In this document: piece by piece, positions 35,991 to 47,132 of the stretch
How the letters are laid out: each line of letters starts with the position of its first letter
Position numbering within the stretch: the first letter of the stretch is position 1
Assembly: GCA_030435675.1 (NCBI GenBank)
Contig: CM059623.1
Location: forward strand, 5,048,012-5,112,011
Direction of reading: 5' to 3'
DNA: 64,000 bases
Source of the DNA: Steinernema hermaphroditum
Taxonomy: Eukaryota; Nematoda; Chromadorea; Rhabditida; Steinernematidae
Notes under the pieces: model-generated
What the model was told of the DNA's origin: nothing
The model's database searches: none
The model's input: the letters and a program-made list of their open reading frames with translations, nothing else
Position numbers and translations under genes: made by a program

Positions 35991-36301
35991 AGAATTCTGT
36001 TCGGATCCGCGTGTTCGGGGACACTCAATAAAAGCAGATACTATTCAAGTCCTGCAGTTGCTTGTCACGTAACTTCAAAACGCGACGCCACAAGCATCTA
36101 AAGCGCAACTCCATTTAAAACAGGGAAGGGAGTGCAACCGCACTTTCTCAGCGGTGCTTCCCACACGGAACTCCCTTACCTTGTTTCCGTCTTAGTCTGT
36201 GCTCAGAGCAGACAACGTCTAGCAGACAGTCAAGTGAGCACCGGTGTCTACAAGAATGCAGAAGAGGAAATGGCGCCTCAGAGCAGAATCATCTCTCGGC
36301 C

Positions 36302-37596
36302 ATGGACAGTCGGACGCTCTTCATGGTCGTTGCGCTCGTCTGCGTCGCGTCGCACTACGTTGTCGGCTTCTCGGTGATTCACTTCGACGAATATTACAAT
36401 GAAGCCACTGTGGAGAGATTTAACAGCAATATGACGGATTTCCTGGAAAACCTTGACCTGGTGGATCAGCTCGGCCGCATCGCCTACTACGCGCGACTTC
36501 GACGCGCCTGGGGCCGCTCTCCGACCGGGGAACGACTGAATGCGTCAGCCTTTCCGGACACGCCCGGTACCCTCAACGGGGATCTCTTGTCAGTTTGCTC
36601 GAAGAGCATCACGGTGAGTCGGGCGCTAAGTGCTTGGAGTTGAAAACATCATTTAGGCGTGTATCGCAAATGTGACTCAGGCTGTTACCAGTCGTTTTCC
36701 AGAGCTATACGAAGAGAACGAAAAATTCATTTTGAAGTAAGTCAGCAATACCACATAGGACCAAAATGATGAGTTTCAGCGAAAAATACTTCGCGGGAAA
36801 CCACCTTGACAAGATGAATCATTTCGACGCCACTTTCACGTATCTCTTTTGCTTCTTCGCTCACAACAACCTGCTGCTGATGAGGACGCTTCCGTATTGC
36901 ACGATAGGCGCTGAAGGCGAACCTCGCGTAAGACGTGAAAGTTCTGTTTAAGGAGTAACTCTAAATTTGCAGCCGCCAGCGCCGATTAGAACGGATCAGT
37001 GGATATTCGGTTGGGACGCCAATCCATATCAGTGCGCTATCGAAAGGTTGTTGTTATTTACTTACTTGGCCCAAGACTATAGAGAAGTTTCAGTTTCTGT
37101 CCAGATCCATGCTGTGGCTTGGCTCGCAATCGGATGAACTGCATTAAGCCCGCGGCCTGTAGCGGAGGAAATAGCAATTCGAATTCGGCTTGCCGGGTTC
37201 CTTCGGAGATCAACAGAAATTTCTCCGGAATACTCATCAACCGATGGAATACTACCTGCGATTGTGATAGGGGATACCGATACGACTATAAGAAGAAGGA
37301 GTGTGTCGACATCGACGAGTGTAAGATCGACAGAGGGGAGCGGATGTGCCAGGAAGGTAAGCCCTATATTTCGTCAAGAAATGCTCTATGAAAATTACCG
37401 CTCAGCTCATGAAATCTGCATAAACACGCCTGGAAAGTATCTGTGTGCGTGTAAGATAGGGGCGCGAAACAACGGCACTCACTGTGAGGAGTTCTCGCTG
37501 AGGAAAAAGCCGTGGTACGGATTGGCTCATCAAGCAGCTTGTCGCTACTTTGTCGGCATTCCTCTGTGGCTTGGACTTCTTTTCATCGCTCTTTAA
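36302..37596 (+). CDS. EGF-domain membrane or GPI-anchored protein, family unknown
   Basis: Exons: 36302-36613, 36657-36736, 36780-36927, 36973-37046, 37094-37356, 37406-37596; 355 residues. A signal peptide (LFMVVALVCVASHYVVGF) is followed by about 200 residues of unrecognised, Cys-containing sequence with N-glycosylation sites (NMT, NVT, NTT). Near the C-terminus CDCDRGYRYD leads into a calcium-binding EGF start (DIDECKIDRGERMC), with CINTPGKYLCAC and CEE completing the module across the last intron. The protein ends in a hydrophobic segment (FVGIPLWLGLLFIAL) at the very C-terminus, which fits a GPI signal or a tail anchor. It lies on the same strand as its neighbours; the next ATG is 145 nt after its stop. 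I do not recognise an orthologue. Confidence 0.75.
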
Positions 37597-37740
37597 CTGT
37601 TTTTGTTGTTTAATTGTCCGAAAATATGTTGTGTATAAAAAGTTGTGCAGGAGCATTTTAATTCTGCGGACGGGGTGCGTGTCTAGACGGACGTTCCGCC
37701 ATCCGGCATTCATGTCAGTCTTCGAACTGGTCGACTCGTG

Positions 37741-39008
37741 ATGCGGTCGATAGGAGCGATCGGGACGCAGACAGCTGGACGTCAAACCTTCAAAGCGCTT
37801 CTCTTGTGGATGGCGCTTTTCGACGTAGTCGAAGGGGATGGTGCCCTCGCCAGTCCTGTCTTCTTCAAAGAAGTATTCCAGGCGATGCTGCTCGTGACTA
37901 TCGCTGCTGCCCCCGCTCTGACTTTCGCGCTTGTTCAGTGCAGTTCCAAAAAGACGGTGAGGTTCTGTATCTCTACGTACTAAGCAGTAATATCTTCTTG
38001 TAGAATACGCCTAAGCAACCGCCAAAGCCTTCCGGGATGCCGCGGGTAAATGGGCCGATCCCAGGTGCTGCCATGAATCCGAAGCCGAATGCCCCCGTAA
38101 TCCCTGGCCAGAATCAGGAGAAGCCAAAAGAGGAAACGAACCCCGCAGTTGGAGCAGACGCGAAGCCCGCACCTGGAGCCGACGTGAAGCCCGCACCTGG
38201 GGCCGAAGCGAAACCAGCGGACAAGCCTGAAGAGAAGAAAGATGAGCCGGGAAAGCAGTCAGTTAAAGAAGAGGCAGCAAATCCCAATAAAGAAGACGCA
38301 AAGCAGAGCAAAAAAGAGGAGGTAAAGTCGAATAAAGAAGAGGCGGCGAAGCCGAACCCAGAGGGACTCGTCGGAGGTCCGGTGCAGGCGGCCCAGAAGA
38401 CGGTGCGCCCTGACGAGCCTGCGAAAGACAACAAGGATAACGTTGTCTCTAATCCGATCGTCACTCCCGTCACTGACGAATACCCGACACAGGAGGAAGC
38501 GCAGAACAAGGAGGCTTCAAAGAAGAAGGACGGCTCGAAGAAGAGGGATGCCTCGAAGAAGGACGGCTCGAAGAAGAAGGATGCCTCAAAGAAGGACGGT
38601 TCGAAGAAGAAGGATGCTTCGAAGAAGGAAAGTTCAAAGAAGTCGAAGAAGGAAGGTTCGAAAAAGTCGAAGAAGGAAGGTTCGCAGAAGTCGAAGAAGG
38701 AAGGTTCGAAGAAGTCGAAGAAGGAAGGTTCGAAGAAGAAGAACGTTTCGACGAAGGACGCAAAGAAAGATGATTCAGAGGAGAAGAAGAAGAATGACCA
38801 GGAGAATAAGGACGGTCCAGAGAAGAAAGATGCCTCGGAGAAGAAAGATGCGTCGGAGAAGAAGGAAGCGTCGGAGAAGAAAGATGTGTCGGAGAAAAAA
38901 GATGCATCAGAGAAAAAAGAAGCGTCGGAAGAGGAGAGCCCGAAGAAAAAGGTGTCTGCCGAGAACACTCAGAGTGAAGTCGGCAGTCAAAAAACTCAGA
39001 GGGAATGA
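37741..39008 (+). CDS. lysine-rich repeat membrane protein (KE-rich tail)
   Basis: Exons 37741-37956 and 38004-39008; 406 residues. A short N-terminus with one or two hydrophobic segments (FKALLLWMALFDVV; AMLLVTIAAAPALTFALV) precedes a long charged tail: Pro/Lys/Glu-rich with PAPGA(D/E) repeats, then SKKKDG/SKKEGSKK repeats, then SEKKDA repeats. There is no enzymatic domain. Architecture and composition match the minus-strand gene at 58271-59720, so the two are likely members of one rapidly evolving family. Tail repeats of this kind are disordered. The gene may be co-transcribed with the EGF gene upstream. A polyadenylation signal AATAAA is at 39032. Confidence 0.8.
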
Positions 39009-39031
39009 GTGTGTTCGTTCCTCACTGGTGC

Positions 39032-39037
39032 AATAAA
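39032..39037 (+). terminator. polyadenylation signal of the KE-rich gene
   Basis: AATAAA 24 nt after the TGA of the KE-rich gene. Confidence 0.55.
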
Positions 39038-39312
39038 ATCTTTCATGGTGTTCTTGCTTTACTGGTTATGGTGAGTAGAGCCAAACAATGCTCGAGTAGT
39101 GTTTGTGGCGAAGATCATTCTGATAATCAGCGACGTCTGCTCCGTAAATTCCTTGGAAATGTCGAAAGACCCCAGACAAGTGTGGCACAACAACCCGCAG
39201 CTTGCGGCCCCGACCGAACGGCGCATACAGAACAATTGACAGCAAAACATATTTACAGCATAACAAATTCACTCACAGATATAAGAAATTCAACGCGCCA
39301 AAAGGTAAACAT

Positions 39313-40631
39313 TCATGGTGTGATCTGCTGCTGCTTGAACTGTTCTGGATCTTCGTCCATCTGAGCCTGTTCGGGAACTTCAAGGATGGATTCCAGGTGC
39401 TGTGCAGACTGAGATTTCTGTTCTGTTGCAGGCAGTGGTTTCTGAGGTTCTCCAGCCTTCCAACGACGACGAGGGCCAACGTAAGGCTTGGGATAGTCTT
39501 CAAAGCGAACCTTGCGATCACTGGGATTGATCAGCGGCATGTTGCGAGTTGGATCGAAACTGCCTTCGATTTCCTCAATTTCTTCAACGTAGCCAGGGAA
39601 TCGATCGCGCAGAAGGCATGGGAACTAAAAATAAAAGAATTACGCACTGAAGAAGAAACAAGATATGAATTACGACGTAGTCATGGAAGTAGGGAGTTCT
39701 GATGTAAGTGAATTCTCCGTGGTAGAGAGTCGACGGAGTGCGGATTTCACGAAGTCCCAGCTCCTCTTCGCGCATCTGGCGGTCGAAAGGTCGAAGGTTC
39801 TAAATGAAAACAGACTGATTTGATAACGCCTGAACAGAACTTACTTCGAGCTCTTTGCGGTGATCGCTTGCAATTCTGGCCTTCTCCACTGGCGTAATGG
39901 GTGGATAATCGACCCAAGCGCCAACCTTCTTCTCCGGTACTTCTAGGACGACCTCATGTTGTTTCAACGGCTCAGCGGAAGAAGCATGTTCTTGTGGAGG
40001 AGACGGTTGCTGCTGCTTGAACTGCTCTGGATCTTCGTCCATCTGAGCCTGTTCGGGAACTTCCAGGATGGATTCCAGGTGCTGTGCAGACTGAGATTTC
40101 TGTTCTGTTGGAGCCAGCGGTTTCTGAGGTTCTCCAGCCTTCCAACGACGACGAGGGCCAACGTAAGGCTTGGGATAGTCTTCAAAGCGAACCTTGCGAT
40201 CACTGGGAATGATCAGCGGCATGTTTCGAGTTGGATCGAAACTGCCTTCGATCTCCTCAATTTCTTCGACGTAGCCAGGGAACCGATCGCGCAGAAGGCA
40301 TGGGAACTAAAAATAAAAGAATTACGCACTGAAGAAGAAACAAGATATGAATTACGACGTAGTCATGGAAGTAGGGAGTTCTGATGTAAGTGAATTCTCC
40401 GTGGTAGAGAGTCGACGGAGTGCGGATTTCGCGAAGTCCCAGCTCCTCTTCGCGCATCTGGCGGTCGAAAGGTCGAAGGTTCTAAATGAAAACAGACTGA
40501 TTTGATAACGCCTGAACAGAACTTACTTCGAGCTCTTTACGGTGATCGCTTGCAATTCTGGCCTTCTCCACTGGCGTAATGGGTGGATAATCGACCCAAG
40601 CGCCAACCTTCTTCTCAGGATTGGTGTACAT
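39313..40631 (-). CDS. unrecognised protein made of two near-identical tandem repeats
   Basis: Exons: 40631-40527, 40481-40359, 40306-39845, 39799-39677, 39624-39313; 374 residues. Each half reads KKVGAWVDYPPITPVEKARI, then RPFDRQMREEELGLREIRTP, then STLYHGEFTYIRTPYFHDY, then RFPGYVEEIEEIEGSFDPTR, then VRFEDYPKPYVGPRRRWKAG, followed by a Gln/Pro-rich linker. The second half re-enters the frame in the middle of exon 3 through VPEKKVGAWVDY, so the duplication made a single longer protein rather than two genes. Both internal introns were copied. An acceptor-like cttcag abuts the ATG, as for trans-splicing. No domain family recognised; it is soluble, with no signal peptide or membrane segment. 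Confidence 0.75.
39326..40616. repeat. direct tandem duplication, period 682 bp
   Basis: Block 39326-39934 repeats as 40008-40616. I count about a dozen mismatches, all in exonic positions; the two intron copies (39625-39676/40307-40358 and 39800-39844/40482-40526) appear identical. Confidence 0.9.
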
Positions 40632-41495
40632 TACTGAAGCATAACACGGAGTTGAAAACTAAATTCATAAATAGTGCGCGAGATTGTCCAGGTTGTGTCA
40701 CATAGTCGGAAGAGGGCAAGAGGCGTCCCACAGGGCTTGTACCAGCATCACGGTGTGTCAGGGCAGACATTTCCACGTCCGTGGCGAAAGAAATGGCTAA
40801 ACTTTTTCAATTCGCAGTCAATCTTCTCCAACCGGGTCGCACAATACTCAGCAGTGAAATTGCCACCGATTCATCTGTTGGATTTTGCAAATTCGACTCC
40901 TTCGCAAAGAAAAGTGCATTTTTATGTTGGAAAGAAAAAATGCGCAGACGCTTCAAAGAGAAAGAACTCACGAAAAAAACATTATGCACAATTCGAAGAA
41001 AAGGGACAAAAGAATTAGCACGACCGCTCTACAGAGAAAGAAATTGCCGAAATGCGGAGCGGTGAGATGTTCGTCTGCAATGGCTCGCAGTGAGTAGGCC
41101 AGACACGCTATGGTGTCTGCAAAATTCTGCGTGAAACCCATCCCCTGATCGGGAAACGTCTGACCTGTAGAGGGTTTGAACTTCCGGCCTCTCGCGCTCA
41201 AGCGCAGCACACTTCCTCTGAACCACCTGTACATTTGCCGAAAGGAGACTGATTGTAAGGACAGTATCAGTGCACCTCACGGATTCGGTCGATTGCAACT
41301 GCGCTCAAATGAACTTCACGTGTCCCATTCAAGAATAACAATTAATTTATGTGTACATTTGTCACAACAAATTTAATCTCACAGCGTGTATAGAATCTCT
41401 AAGACTGGAATCGATGAGAAGAACCGGTTCGGAGGGTGGGGAATCCTGTAGTCGGGCAAGAGGAGTGCTCGGGATGGTGAGATCGGAGGTTGACA
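40632..41495. other. intergenic region with tRNA-like element
   Basis: No gene supported. On the minus strand 41168-41227 carries an A-box-like tggttcagaggaagtg and a B-box-like agttcaaaccc, but no proper cloverleaf. Confidence 0.5.
41168..41227 (-). repeat. tRNA-like A/B-box module
   Basis: A box at 41225-41215 and B box at 41183-41172 (minus strand). The stems do not pair as a functional tRNA. Probably a tRNA pseudogene or SINE head. Confidence 0.35.
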
Positions 41496-44400
41496 CTACG
41501 AGTGACTGTGCTTCTTTTGCTTGTGCACCACCGCCAACGGACCCAGTTCGTACTTCCCGCTGCGGGGCGTGAAGCTGCGGGCGCGCTGGATGATGTGAGG
41601 ATGTCTGCAAAGCGACGGGTCAGAAGACGGCGACGAGTCGACGTGAGATGTGTACGTTAGGTGCTGGAGGTTAGCCTTAGCAGGTGCAGTGTGTTTTTAG
41701 CGGTTTGCAGTGGACTAGATCTAATAGGAATGAGATAAGCTAGGACTAGTGGAGAAGCCTATAGTGGCGGAGAAAGAGACCTTGCCTGGGACTTGTCGGA
41801 TCGCCTTAGTAAAGAGGGAGCCTGAAACTGAAAATAAACGTTATTGCGGGGAATCTGGGATTCTTTTTTGCGTCTCCAAAGTTGGCCCCTCTTCTAGAAC
41901 TTTCTCTTTCGTCTCTTCGGAGTCCCCGTAATCACCTTCTTACCTCGGCGGAGCACTGGTCACCGGGCCTCTGGAGCTTCCATTAGCCATGATGGACTCG
42001 ATGACGGGCTGCGCCAGCGCCACTTTGCCCTGGTTGAGGTCGTCGAGGTGGAGGGCGTAGCTCTCGATGGGCACACAGCCTCGCCGCTTGGAACTGTGGG
42101 AGATGCAGAAGATGTGGTCGGCGGAGAGGCCGGCGCCCGAGTAGACGGCTATGTCCTTGTTGCTACCGTAGGCGGCCGTCACGGAGAGGCCCATGTCGAT
42201 GAGGTGCCTGAGGTGCTGTGTCTTTTGGCGGAGAGGTTCCGTGGAGAAGGAGGGCGTGAACATGAGCATCGCGTGGGGGAAGTTGTGCTGCGCCAGCCAG
42301 GCGCCGACGGCGCGCTGTTGCATGTCGGGCCTGGCGGTCACGTAGATGATGAGGTAGCCGAGCTGCTGCCAGTGGCGGACGACGTCGACAGCGCCGGGAC
42401 GCACTCGGGGGTCCTTCCCAGTGACGGAGACAGAGCCCGTCAGCGAGCCGTCGACGCTGAAGACGACGCACTTCGTCCTCTGCGGTACCACCGCTACGAA
42501 GAGGTCCAAGTAGGAATGGTCGCCCTTCACCACCATCTTCACCGAGTGGATGCCGACGGCAAGGCGCTGCCCGAGGCTCACCGTCAGGCGCCCGTGCGCG
42601 TCCGTCACCGCCGTCGTGTGGAACTGCCACTCACCGCCTGCAATGTAGGGATTACGGTACTTGACCAGAGCGATCTACCCACCGTAGGGACAAACGTAGA
42701 CGGTAACGTTCTCCCTAGAGAGAACGACAATGTCCATGGGGCCGTAGGCGAACCTCGCGGCGACTATCTGCTCGTGGCCCTCCATGCAGACCACGTCGTT
42801 GGCGCGGTGGTTGGCGGCCAGGTTAGCTATCTTGAACTTATTGCGCCGCCGGCTCCACACGGCCGGGCCCATGTCGATGTTGAGGGGAAGGGGCGAGGTG
42901 ATCTGGGTGGCACCGCCGAAGGCCGTCTGAACGGCACCGCCGTCGTCGGCGCGGACGAACTGACGCAGGATGAAGCTGGCGACATCGCAGCTCTCCCAAT
43001 AGCTGGCGTGGAGGATGTTGGGGAGGGCGCCCGAGGGGAGCGATACCATCGACTGGGGGCAGTAGAGCATGTGGTCGATGCGACGACTGCCCCACAGGAG
43101 CGCCGCGTCTTCAGCGGAGAGCGGCGGATGGAAGCGGATGCTCCGGCCATCGCCGAGGGGGAAGCGCTGGTAGCGCGGGATCTCGGCCGCCGGGAGGTAG
43201 CCGAGCTGGGCGTTCAGCACGGGTTCGATGCGGGCGGCACAGGGGTCGAGTGAGTAGTAGAGGTTGAAGAGCTGGTCGCAGTCGAGGGTGTCTACGCCGT
43301 CGCCGTTCATCTTACGCTGCATGAGCACCAAGGCTAGGGGACAGCCGAGGAGGAAGGCATGACTGGGCCGGAAGTGGAGCGACGGGATGTCGTGGTTGTT
43401 GAGGTCCTCGTGCGCCTGGAGGGTGAACCTCATGCGCGTGGAGGTGGCCGACGGAGGCGCCGAAAGGTTCCGCGAGTAGGGCTTCAGGGGAGCGGGCCGG
43501 GCAAGGTGCGAGGAGTGGTGGGAGGAGGACGAGGAGGAGTTGAACTCGTGGAGGGACCACGTGCCCGGCGTCTGAAAGACGAAGACCTCTAGAAGGCCCG
43601 GAGAGGGCGCTCACCTCGGTGTCCAGGTCGCAGAGACTCTCGTTCTCCAGAATCGGACCCGTGGTGTGCGCGGAGGACTGCTGCGAGACGGAGCTGGAGT
43701 GCCTTGAGATGGGCGCGTGGCTGCGCGTCTGCGCCGCCAGCGCCTCATACATGAGCAGGCCGCCGAGGCTATCGCCCACCACGAAGATCTCGCCCGAGAA
43801 TGAGCGTCCGAGTTCGGTCGCCTCGAAGTCGGCCAGCTTCTGGTTCACCCGCTTTATCGTCTCCCGTGTCGCCTGGAATCGGATGTGTGAGTCGTGTAGT
43901 CAGAGGGTCCCCCTAGATGTCCCTTGGTCAACTTGCTTCTTTTTTGTTTTCCCTGACAGCGAAAACAAAAGTCCGATGTGTCATTCGCTTCTGAATAATA
44001 GTGTCGTGTTTACTTCAACCACTTATCATAATTTCGACGTCCTCGGAGAGTCCCCGGCAACGTCTCCCACGTCGGCACCCGAAATAGTTCCTCGTGTTGT
44101 TTTTGCGCCCCTCCTCCCGAGATTAGGCCAATTCGGACGTACCCGCTGGAGAAGTTGTTTGTCAGCCGTCAGCATCAGCGCCAGAGAGGGGTGGAAGGCG
44201 CCGAAGGAGGGCGAGATCTGGCCCAGCGCGGCGATCTGGTTGGCGATGGAATCCACGCAGCACGGTACCGTAAGCACGTGGACGCGCTTCTTCAGCTGCG
44301 GGTAGTGGCTTCGGACCAGCTGCTCGATCGTCGCCTTTAATGTCGTCGTGTCGGTCACCTTCGTTTGGCTACTGCCGCTGCTTTTCTGAAGAGAAACCGT

Positions 44401-47132
44401 TCAGGGAGGCTCAAGAGGGGCGACACTATAAGGCTTTTCTCCCTAAAATACTTTCCAAAAGCCATTCACAGTTGTTTTCTGAGATGAGGAGACGATGAAA
44501 CTCGAGAAGAACTGCTGGAATTTATAAGTGACAATTGATATGTTTTCGAAATGTTACGGAGAAAACGCAAAATAAAAAAAAGTTTCAGATTTCTGACCAA
44601 AGGCTATCTTCCTGTGGCCCCTCCATCCCCAGCTACACTACAGATTCATGGCCAAATCGACTTTTACTCTTTTTACGATCAACAGCCGCCTGGATCTGTT
44701 TGTTGTAAAGTCCAAACAAACCTAATTTTAGCGCCCAATCTGCTAGCACCTCCCCCTTGATGGATAGCCCTCGGCTTCGTGCCCTGCACCACATGACCCT
44801 TTTTAATCTTCGTGCTTCTTGTTCTCACCTCGGAGAGGACGTCGGCCTGGAAGACGATGATGAGGAGGAGGGAGTTGTTGTCGCCAGGCCGCGGCGTCAG
44901 GGGAGGCGAGTCGCCGTCGTTGACGAGCAGTTCGGAACTCCATCTGAAGGGAGCGAGTCATCTTCGCTAATCCCGTCACGTCACCCGATGACGTCGCCGC
45001 CACGAGGGCCAAACTCCAAAATACTAATTCGCCGAAGCGGAGGGGAAATGGGGCGGAAGAGAGATCGATCGAAGGATTAGATTCGATTAGGCAGTGAATC
45101 GACTCGGTTGGTCGTTGGTTTTTAGGTGATCAGATCAGATCAAACAGATCAGGGAAAACAGATCAGAGATTGGAGTTGACACTGCACTCGACCGATCATC
45201 GATCCTCTTGGACGTCGACTACCGTACCTGATCAGGGAGGGCTTGGTCGAGTGGACGGGGGACACGTCCGTGCAGTCGAAGAAGATGTCGGATTCGGAGT
45301 CGGAGTCGCCGGCGTCGTCGGAGTTCGTCGCCGCCATCACCTTCGACAGGTGGATGGCGACCTCCTCCTCCAGCTTCCGGATGTCCTCGATGGTCAGGTC
45401 GACCCACTCGTCCTGCCACGCCCACGCCTGCCGATGCGCCCGCATCATCGTCCCCTGAAACTACCGTACAACTTCGGCGCCTTGCGGGAACGCACCTTCA
45501 GCGCCCAGTCGTGGATCCAGCGCTCCGCTCGGGACTGCATGCCCCAGTAGCGGAACTCGACGCGGCACAGCTTGTAGGCGCACATCACGGGTCTCTTCTG
45601 CGCCAACGCCGTTTCCACCCAGTTGTCGTCGAGGGGACCGCGGTTCGTCTTCTTGCTCACGTACAGCTTCGGGTCCTCTTCCTTACAGTAGTCGTGAGAA
45701 CTCACCGAGTCTTTCACGAAGTCCATCACATCTGCAAAACGGACTCATTTGGAGGCCTTCAGAAGAAGCGGGGGTTTTTGGATCTGGTTCCCTTCGAACT
45801 ACCGTAAGAAAAGGGGCCACTCACCGACAACTCGATTCTTTAGTTCCTCCGGCGTCAACCCGAACACGTTCTCCTGGATACCCGCGTCGTCGTAGTACTT
45901 CGTCTCGACCTCTATGGAGAACTTGTCCATCAGAGGGCACGAGTACCTCGTCTTGGTGAGGGGGTAGGCGTTCCACGCCTCCTCGTGAGCCTCGAGGGCC
46001 GCCGTCGGCAGAATGCTCCTGATCCATCCTGCAACGCTCAGGCGTCGCCCCTTCGTCCACACCTCCTATGCCCACCTGGGATCTTGCTGCCGATGTGGTA
46101 GATCTTGAATGTGTACTGTCCGGAGCCGCCGGGACCCTCGCCGCTGTAGGGTCTGTTGGTGATGATTTCTACGCCGCTGCCCGCTCCAGAACTGTCGATC
46201 CGCGACTTCTTCTGAAAATATCCGGTTTCACTTCCTCTTCCCGTGACGCACTTCTTCGTCCTCACTGTAAACAGGCCCAAGGAAAAACAGAAGTCGGAGG
46301 GGAACTGATTCAATTAGAGCTGTGCATCCCTACGACGCGAACCATAAGAACTCCGGAGGTCGATTTCCCACCATCCGTATGTTTTATGGTCCCATTTTTT
46401 GTTTGCTTTTCGTGTTTTCCTCTCAAATATGCCTCCGAAGACATGTGTTCCGATCGTCGCGCCGTCTCCCACGCTGTTGTAACAAAGTAAACAAGTGATC
46501 AGCAGCAGCAAAAGCGATCGCTTTCCATAAATCTCCCGCCGCAGAAAACGTCGCCGTTCGATCGATCGATCGCCTCCCGATCGATGACGAGGCCATGAGA
46601 TCGTCAAAAAGAAAGCCGCTTGACGTAAGCAGGAAGCTACGGCCGATCCGGCGCTGTAAAAGCATCATAAATTTGCTAATTGAGTGTAAATGACGCAGAG
46701 AACGACGTGTCTTCCCGAGATAAGGGCGCCGAGGGATGGTCTTTTGATGTGAAAGTTCGGAACTCCCGAGGGTCGTCGTGCAGAGCGCGACGCACCAAAG
46801 TACAAGTGGTGTCATCTCTCGAGGGGCGCGGGCAACAGTGCCGAGTGCTTTCGAGGCCTCAAGAAGGCCCATCTTCGCGCTTCCAAAGACCGGGTCAGGT
46901 TCAGTGGGGATCTCTGGTTGTGCGGGGACAAACAGTTGAATCGCTAATCCCCTCGAATTCCCAACTGGGACTTAATGGAGGATTAACGGGGCATTTGTGT
47001 AATCCATCAAGGGCGCCCGATGAATTATCGCTTTTGGGGACGTAAACAACCCACCTGGATCATGTAGAGCTGCGCGATGCGGTACTCCTCGACGGTGAGG
47101 GGCAGGAGGATACGGTACTCCTTGATGAGCAT
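41496..47132 (-). CDS. pitp-1: PITPNM/RdgB-type phosphatidylinositol transfer protein (Nir family)
   Basis: Exons in order: 47132-47055, 46211-46076, 46028-45825, 45731-45496, 45454-45228, 44943-44829, 44385-44143, 43872-43615, 43571-42683, 42637-41944, 41604-41496; 1062 residues, all phases consistent. The N-terminal PITP domain begins with the family-typical MLIKEYRILLPLTVEEYRIA and contains QYTFKIYHIGSKIP and WVDLTIEDIRKLEEE. The middle is the DDHD region, with the lipase-like GDSLGG, a DIPSLHFRPSHAFLLGCPLA block, RIEPVLNAQ, YQRFPLGDG, RRIDHMLYCP, HASYWESCDVASFILRQ and NHRANDVV. The C-terminus is an LNS2 domain (FSVDGSLTGSVSVTGKDPRV, RPGAVDVVRHWQQLGYLIIY, NKDIAVYS) that binds phosphatidic acid. 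Nir/RdgB proteins exchange PI for PA at ER-plasma membrane contacts during phospholipase C signalling. The acidic FFAT-like area would be near SESDIFFDCTD. Intron 1 (843 nt) is the longest. Confidence 0.95.

Noticed and set aside
38114..38968. 284-codon minus-strand open frame (SFFxASFF repeats) opposite the KE-rich gene
   Set aside because: It is the antisense of the AAG/GAG-rich repeat; the plus strand has splice sites, a membrane helix and AATAAA.
42048..43253. 401-codon plus-strand open frame
   Set aside because: Shadow of the GC-rich pitp-1 exons, whose minus-strand translation matches PITPNM along its length.
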